DNA of 10,325 nt from Candidatus Scatousia excrementipullorum. GTDB taxonomy: Bacteria; Cyanobacteriota; Vampirovibrionia; Gastranaerophilales; Gastranaerophilaceae. Position 1 is the first letter of the stretch; every line of letters starts with the position of its first letter. Where the stretch lies: positions 1 to 10,325 of the forward strand of contig JADIND010000178.1 in the NCBI GenBank assembly GCA_017694215.1, given 5' to 3'. The notes beneath the pieces were generated by a model. The model made no database searches, had not been told where the DNA came from, and worked only from the letters and a program-made list of their open reading frames with translations. Position numbers and translations under genes: made by a program. Of this stretch, positions 5,776-10,325 are shown one piece after another.

Positions 5776-6708
5776 ATGACAAACTTAAAAGACATAAAAA
5801 ACAGAATAAAAAGTGTTGAAAGCACAAAAAAGATAACACGTGCAATGAAAATGGTTGCGGCGGCAAGAGTTAAACGTGCGGAAAATACAGTAAAAGCATC
5901 CCGTCCGTTCACAACAGAATTGAATTCAATGTTCAAAAAATTATTGGATTCAGTCGGCTCATACAGTGCAGATACGCTAAAAATAAAATCCGCGATAGAC
6001 AATTATCCGGAACTACTGAAACCGCGTGAAGTAAAATCGGTAGGTTTACTGGTAATTTCTTCAAATAAGGGGCTTGCTGGTGCTTATAATGCAAATGTTG
6101 TAAGAAAAACATTGAAAAAAGTTGAAGAATATCAATCAAAAGGAATTCACTCGGTTCTGTTTGTTATAGGTCAAAAAGGAATTTCCGGTTTGAAAAGAAA
6201 GGTACAATCTTTGGACTGTGAAATTGCAAATACATATCTGAATGTTGCAAATAATCCTTCCGGTACAGGTGCAAAACTTGTTGTGGAAGATATGGCTGAA
6301 TATTTTATAGATAAAAGAATTGATAAGATTGAAATTATAACAACTAGATTTAAAAATATGATGAGTTATTTTGTAGAAGAGTGGGAAGTTTTGCCGCTGC
6401 AGACGCCTGCTGAAAAATATCAAAAAGCTCATGACAATATTCCTGAATCTTTAATGGAATTTATGCCTGATATGCATAACATTTTACAAAAAGTTGTACC
6501 TATGTATATAACTAATATTGTTTATCAGGCACTTCTTGAGGCTCAGGCATCCGAACTTGCATCAAGAATGACCGCAATGTCTGCCGCGACAACCAATGCT
6601 GAAAAAATTATTCATAATCTTTCCATTGAATACAACAAGACAAGGCAGTTTGCAATTACACAGGAAATTATTGAGGTTGTTTCCGGAGCAAATGCTCAAG
6701 CCGGTTAA
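5776..6708 (+). CDS. atpG: F-type ATP synthase subunit gamma (central shaft)
   Basis: Gamma is the rotating shaft joining the c ring to the alpha/beta head. The 310 residues begin with the conserved coil MTNLKDIKNRIKSVESTKKI and ITRAMKMVAAARV (20-32), have the core strand-turn SSNKGLAGAYNANV, and end with ASELASRMTAMSAATTNA, YNKTRQFAITQEIIEVVSG, the paired C-terminal coil that enters the head. Length is above E. coli (287), mainly because of about 13 extra residues before the first core strand (around 45-85). The segment between LPLQTP and DMHNIL is only about 25 residues, like E. coli and unlike oxygenic phototrophs, which carry a regulatory insertion there. The ribosome binding site is weak (ACAGGT at 5765-5770). 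It is the last gene of the operon; a strong hairpin follows. Confidence 0.95.
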   Translation: MTNLKDIKNRIKSVESTKKITRAMKMVAAARVKRAENTVKASRPFTTELNSMFKKLLDSVGSYSADTLKIKSAIDNYPELLKPREVKSVGLLVISSNKGLAGAYNANVVRKTLKKVEEYQSKGIHSVLFVIGQKGISGLKRKVQSLDCEIANTYLNVANNPSGTGAKLVVEDMAEYFIDKRIDKIEIITTRFKNMMSYFVEEWEVLPLQTPAEKYQKAHDNIPESLMEFMPDMHNILQKVVPMYITNIVYQALLEAQASELASRMTAMSAATTNAEKIIHNLSIEYNKTRQFAITQEIIEVVSGANAQAG

Positions 6709-6725
6709 AATTTATACCAATAAGC

Positions 6726-6759
6726 AAAAAATACTGCATTGAATTATGCAGTATTTTTT
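6726..6759. terminator. Intrinsic terminator, bidirectional, between atpG and the converging membrane-protein operon
   Basis: Perfect 14-bp arms (6726-6739 and 6746-6759; core ATACTGCAT / ATGCAGTAT) enclose the six-base loop TGAATT. The upper arm starts with an A run and the lower arm ends with a T run, so the transcript from either strand has a stem followed by U residues. It lies 17 bases after the atpG stop and one base from the stop codon of the converging gene, so one element can end both units. Confidence 0.88.
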
Positions 6760-6760
6760 A

Positions 6761-8533
6761 TTACATATGTTTTTCAATAAAAGCTTTATTTTCAGCAGCT
6801 AATAAAGGGCTAAGCGAGGTAAAATTTTGCATTGAAACCGAATTTGAAGCAGCCGGAATATTTTGACCTGCAGTAGCAAGTTCAGCTTGCTTTTTGGCAG
6901 CAGCTTTTGCTTTAAATTTTGCATCGGACTTTGCTGTCATATGTGCATTAAGAGCAGGAACACCCAGCCCTAATACTAATCCTGAATACAGATAACCTAT
7001 TACCTGCGAAATATTCAAAACATTTAGCTTACCTTTTAATGATTTTTGAACATCAACAGGAAGTGTCTTAACAAGTTTCATAAGCTCTTTAAATGTTAAA
7101 GCTCTACCGTCTTTGATAACATCTTTTCCATGTGCTCTAAGCTCAGAGAGAAGGACTTCATCTCTTGATTTTAGTGTAGAGTTTTTCAACCAGCTCCAGA
7201 AGTTTTTGCCATCGCCTTCTTTAATATTAATAAGAGATTTTGATTTATCGAGAAGTTTTGCACTGCCTTTTGAAACTAAAGCACCTAGTACAAGAAGATT
7301 CAAAAATCCGAGAGAGTCTTTAACAGCAGATTCACGAAGTTCATCCTTGTCGCGTGCAGCAACAAGACGTGAAGCTATTGTCATACCGTAAACGAGTTTA
7401 AGCTGATCCATCGTCGGAAGCATCCCTTTAAACTGAATTTTACTCAAGAATTCGGAAGGTCTTGTTGTAATTGTAGATAAAGCCCCGAGTGCAAATACGG
7501 CAGCAGCTGCCAGTTTCAAGACTTTAAAGTTAGCAGAATGGTCTTCTTCTCTGCCTTCAACCCCGACAAAACCGGTCTGACCGGTTTTCTTGTATGTTAG
7601 ATACTTATTAATTGGCTGGGTTGACATACCAATAGCGGTTGCAATACCAAGACCAATTATTGAACGTTTCAAATTCATTGATTTTAAGGCTTTTACAAAA
7701 GAATTTGAATCAACATCAACAGACGAATTAAAGACATTTTCAATATCTTTTTTCAAGAATACTTTTGAAACATTATGAAGATTTTCAATAAATGTCGTAA
7801 GAGTATTGCAGGCTTTTTTGTCAACTTTGCCGTCTTTAAAGAATTCCAATTTTACATTCTTTTCGCCGCCAGTAGAAGAAATAATAAGGTTTTTGATATA
7901 AGTTAAGGACTCTTTATCAATTCTGTCTTTTTTACCGTTTTTCAAAAGATCTTCCAATTTATCAATAACAAGAGCCTTCTCCTTATCCGGAATACTTACC
8001 CAGCCATCAACAGCAGTTTTATCAGACGGGTTGTAGACTTTAACATTATCAAGAATATTTTTCAGATAATATCTGACAGAATCCGCCTCACCACTCGGAA
8101 TATTTCTTAAAGCATCTTGTCTGTAACGGGCAAGAATATCAGTTGTAATATTATCAGCAAACAATTTATCAGCTCTTAAATTTGCATTTGCATACTTTCT
8201 GTTAAGCATTGTTGCAACCAGCATACCGCCAAGAGTACCGTAAACACCAACGAGTGAATGATTGATTGTTCCCATTGATTCACGTCTTGCAGTTTCAATG
8301 CCGGCATCTGCTCCACGCTTATGAAAATCGTATGTTGTTCTAGGAATAACCATTGAACATAAATCAACCGAATTTGCACCGATTGCCTGATTAGTATCAA
8401 GAAAACGTAATACCAGAGTTGCACCGGTTGCAAGTGTTTCTGCAGCACCGGTAAAATTCGGAACCGATTTTTTAATTTCATTATTTAAATTAGATTGTTG
8501 TAAAATTTGCGGGGTTATATGTGAAACGTTCAT
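6761..8533 (-). CDS. Unrecognised multi-helix membrane protein with N-terminal PNFTG tag (paralogue of the gene upstream)
   Basis: I do not recognise a characterised family. The 590 residues have no signal peptide; a polar N-terminus carries PNFTG at 25-29. Hydrophobic segments lie at about 91-110, 288-306, 337-356, 408-425 and 507-529. Residues 112-285 are polar, Lys/Asp-rich and mostly helical in look. The C-terminal tail (about 533-555) is rich in Ala and Lys. Blocks shared with the 574-residue neighbour include IPRT (63-66), ETARRESMG (80-88), QPINKYLTYKKTG (306-318), IQFKGMLPTMDQ (366-377), ASRLVAARDKDELRESAVKD (387-406) and FWSWLKNSTLKSRDE (445-459). About 40 residues around 460-505 have no counterpart there. 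It starts five bases after the upstream gene and has AAAGGAAA as ribosome binding site, so the two are made together. A cell-envelope role is possible but unproven. Confidence 0.8.
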   Translation of the reverse strand: MNVSHITPQILQQSNLNNEIKKSVPNFTGAAETLATGATLVLRFLDTNQAIGANSVDLCSMVIPRTTYDFHKRGADAGIETARRESMGTINHSLVGVYGTLGGMLVATMLNRKYANANLRADKLFADNITTDILARYRQDALRNIPSGEADSVRYYLKNILDNVKVYNPSDKTAVDGWVSIPDKEKALVIDKLEDLLKNGKKDRIDKESLTYIKNLIISSTGGEKNVKLEFFKDGKVDKKACNTLTTFIENLHNVSKVFLKKDIENVFNSSVDVDSNSFVKALKSMNLKRSIIGLGIATAIGMSTQPINKYLTYKKTGQTGFVGVEGREEDHSANFKVLKLAAAAVFALGALSTITTRPSEFLSKIQFKGMLPTMDQLKLVYGMTIASRLVAARDKDELRESAVKDSLGFLNLLVLGALVSKGSAKLLDKSKSLINIKEGDGKNFWSWLKNSTLKSRDEVLLSELRAHGKDVIKDGRALTFKELMKLVKTLPVDVQKSLKGKLNVLNISQVIGYLYSGLVLGLGVPALNAHMTAKSDAKFKAKAAAKKQAELATAGQNIPAASNSVSMQNFTSLSPLLAAENKAFIEKHM

Positions 8534-8538
8534 ATCAA

Positions 8539-10263
8539 TTATTTCCTTTGCGAATTCAAAAATGCTTCAAAAGCCGGAGGCTTAATTTCTGACAGAGCAG
8601 CTAAGTTACCCTGTCCGAATGCTGCACTGTATGACGTTCGTCCGCCAGCTGCCTCTTTTTTAGCAGCATTCAATTTCGCAAGTTTTGCCTGTTCCTTTTT
8701 GTTAGTCTGGGTTCTCGTATAAAGCGGAATAAATAAACCTAAAGAAAGTAATGAGAACGCAAGGTTACCGAGCTGGCAGTATGTTCTCAAGAGTTTACCG
8801 GAATGGGTTGCCAGTTCATCAGAAGATTTGAGAGATGTATGTTTAACCCAGTTCCAGAATTTTTTAAGAATATTTGTATCTTTATCAAGAACTTTGTGTC
8901 TGTTAAGGAGAGTAACTCTTAAAGAGTCATCACCTTTCCTGACAGCTTTATTATCATAATACGATTCAATTCCCGATGCAATAGCTTTTGCTGCATAATC
9001 ACCGAGGAAATAAAAACTTGCAAATGTTGCAATATCACGGATTGTAGCTTCACGGAGCTCATTAGCATCCTCAGAAGCCCCCATCCTGCTTGCAAAAGTT
9101 GCTGTTGAAATTAACCTTGCCTGATCCATAGACGGGAAAATGCCTTTAAATTGAACTATATCTCTAAGCATACCAAGACTAGGCATTTTCATAATTGAGA
9201 GCATAGAAACACCAATCATTGAACCGATTGAAATAAATTTCTGCTTAACCAATTTTGCCTTATCTTCTTTAGATAGCACAGCATCCTGTTTATTCTGGAA
9301 ATCTGCAGACATTGGAGCACCTTTACGTCCTGAAAGTTTCCAGGTAATCCATCTGTTAATCGGCTGCATATATATTGCCAGCGGAAGAATTACGGCAAGT
9401 CCTGCAAGGCTTTTTGCATTAACCATTTTACCGGCTTTTTTAAAGTATTCACTCAATTTTGACGGGTCTGTTATATTTTCTTTATAAATACCTCTCAAAG
9501 TTTTGACAGTATCGTCACAGAGTGACTGCAAATTATTTGAAAAATATTTTCCGTTATCGTTTTTAAATCTTATATTCTCTGTTATGTGAGTTTTTTCGGC
9601 AATTTTTTCATAAACCGCTTTTAATTCTTTCTTATCAAAATCCTTTGCGGTTGTAAGATTTTTAAGCCTTGTGATTATTTCTTCATAAGAAGATTTATCA
9701 GCACTTAAAAGATTTTCAAAACTGTTAACTTTACTACCGTCGAGCCCTTCAAGATTATTGAGCATATCTCTGAAAGTTTGTTCTATACGTTTATCAACAG
9801 AAGCAGAGGCATCAGTAGCTGAGTAAAAATTACTTATTTTCTTTAACGCTTCTGTATTAGACCAGTTATGAACGAAATCTGCACTTTGGAATTTACCTTT
9901 GAGTAAAGGCTTTTGCAGAAGTTTAGCGGCACCCATAACTATAAAACTCGGAAGAATACAATTTACAAGCAATCCGGACCCTTCACGTCTTAATGCCTCA
10001 AACCCGGCAAAAAAGTTTAACTGTTTTTTCTTTTTATTGCCGTTTTCATCTTTTTGTTCCGGTACAACAACCGTTTCAACAATAGTACGCGGAAAAATTG
10101 CCGTAGATAAGTCCAGAACAGAAACATTAACCATAGGTTCTTTTTCGCAAGCCTGTACAAGCTTTATAGCTACATCGCCCAGACCTTTAAAACTCGGCTG
10201 AGAACTTGAATGTTTCGGGGAATATTGTTTTTTATCTACACTTACACTAATCTTATCAATCAT
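8539..10263 (-). CDS. Unrecognised multi-helix membrane protein with N-terminal PSFKG tag (first gene of paralogous pair)
   Basis: This 574-residue protein has no signal peptide and no motif of a known enzyme that I can name. The N-terminus is polar and Ser-rich with PSFKG at 23-27. A basic stretch at 71-80 (KDENGNKKKK) is not matched in the paralogue. Hydrophobic segments are at about 98-115, 284-300, 343-360, 408-428 and 495-516. Residues 120-282 are polar and charged. Blocks shared with the downstream gene are FPRT (57-60), FEALRREGSG (88-97), QPINRWITWKLSG (300-312), VQFKGIFPSMDQ (370-381), ASRMGASEDANELREATIRD (391-410) and FWNWVKHTSLKSSDE (469-483). The tail is Ala/Lys-rich (522-539) and ends in an AFEAFLN motif, comparable to AFIEK at the end of the paralogue. 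The ATG has only a weak ribosome binding site (AGACAGAG), so the start is the least certain point, although the tag near the N-terminus supports it. Confidence 0.8.
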   Translation of the reverse strand: MIDKISVSVDKKQYSPKHSSSQPSFKGLGDVAIKLVQACEKEPMVNVSVLDLSTAIFPRTIVETVVVPEQKDENGNKKKKQLNFFAGFEALRREGSGLLVNCILPSFIVMGAAKLLQKPLLKGKFQSADFVHNWSNTEALKKISNFYSATDASASVDKRIEQTFRDMLNNLEGLDGSKVNSFENLLSADKSSYEEIITRLKNLTTAKDFDKKELKAVYEKIAEKTHITENIRFKNDNGKYFSNNLQSLCDDTVKTLRGIYKENITDPSKLSEYFKKAGKMVNAKSLAGLAVILPLAIYMQPINRWITWKLSGRKGAPMSADFQNKQDAVLSKEDKAKLVKQKFISIGSMIGVSMLSIMKMPSLGMLRDIVQFKGIFPSMDQARLISTATFASRMGASEDANELREATIRDIATFASFYFLGDYAAKAIASGIESYYDNKAVRKGDDSLRVTLLNRHKVLDKDTNILKKFWNWVKHTSLKSSDELATHSGKLLRTYCQLGNLAFSLLSLGLFIPLYTRTQTNKKEQAKLAKLNAAKKEAAGGRTSYSAAFGQGNLAALSEIKPPAFEAFLNSQRK

Positions 10264-10307
10264 AACAATTATAAACTCTGTCTGGTTTGTTGTTTTTTGT
10301 ACACTTA

Positions 10308-10316
10308 ATTATAACA
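10308..10316 (-). promoter_or_regulatory. Extended -10 promoter element for the paralogous membrane-protein operon
   Basis: The minus strand reads TGTTATAAT, a full match to the extended -10 pattern TGnTATAAT, 44 bases upstream of the ATG at 10263. Transcription would start near 10301 with a leader of about 38 bases. A -35 box would lie beyond the right edge, but extended -10 promoters need it less. The A/C-rich leader has no clear hairpin. Confidence 0.5.
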
Positions 10317-10325
10317 ACACTACAC

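Noticed and set aside
6136..6432. Minus-strand frame opposite atpG
   Set aside because: Fully inside the certain gamma gene; Cys/Ile/Phe-rich antisense product without start signal.
8176..8481. Minus-strand frame within the 590-residue protein gene, considered as an internal gene or frameshift remnant
   Set aside because: Same strand but another frame; the main frame is unbroken and matches its paralogue across this part, so no frameshift is present.
6761..10263. Phage, toxin or transposon cargo
   Set aside because: No integrase, transposase, repeats or composition change; base use looks like the rest of the window, and no toxin or defence motif is visible in either protein.

Overview
The window is AT-rich bacterial DNA, densely coded, with good Shine-Dalgarno sites and standard genetic code. 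It holds 13 protein-coding genes (one cut by the left edge) and no RNA genes, CRISPR arrays or mobile elements that I can see. The best guess for the host is a non-photosynthetic relative of the Cyanobacteria (Melainabacteria/Vampirovibrionia, probably a gut Gastranaerophilales). Three points support this. The F-type ATP synthase genes run a-c-b'-b-delta-alpha-gamma with two different b-type subunits and no beta/epsilon genes, which is the cyanobacterial layout. The gamma subunit lacks the extra segment of phototrophs. The last two genes encode proteins with an N-terminal Pro-x-Phe-x-Gly tag that I associate with this lineage. The assignment is an inference, not a database result.

Region 1 (1-1363, minus strand) is a biotin-carboxylation/decarboxylation operon: a stand-alone biotin-protein ligase (birA type), a one-helix OadG-like gamma subunit that overlaps it by ATGA, and the N-terminal part of an oxaloacetate decarboxylase/pyruvate carboxylase type carboxyltransferase that runs off the left edge. 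The ligase would attach the biotin that the carboxyltransferase works on; the small membrane protein would tether the complex to a membrane partner not seen here.

Region 2 (1364-1484) is a divergent promoter region with -10-like boxes for both directions and an A/T-only hairpin sequence between them.

Region 3 (1485-6708, plus strand) is the ATP synthase operon: atpB (a), atpE (c), b', b, atpH (delta), atpA (alpha), a 69-codon zinc-finger membrane protein with a consensus ribosome binding site, and atpG (gamma). The c subunit lacks the Gln/Ser ligands typical of sodium-binding rings, so proton coupling is predicted. A 14-bp perfect hairpin with flanking A and T runs closes the operon and probably also stops transcription from the opposite side.

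Region 4 (6761-10263, minus strand) is a two-gene operon of related, unrecognised membrane proteins of 574 and 590 residues. They share the N-terminal tag, five hydrophobic segments in the same order and several sequence blocks, so they look like an old tandem duplication. A likely extended -10 promoter lies just upstream, near the right edge.
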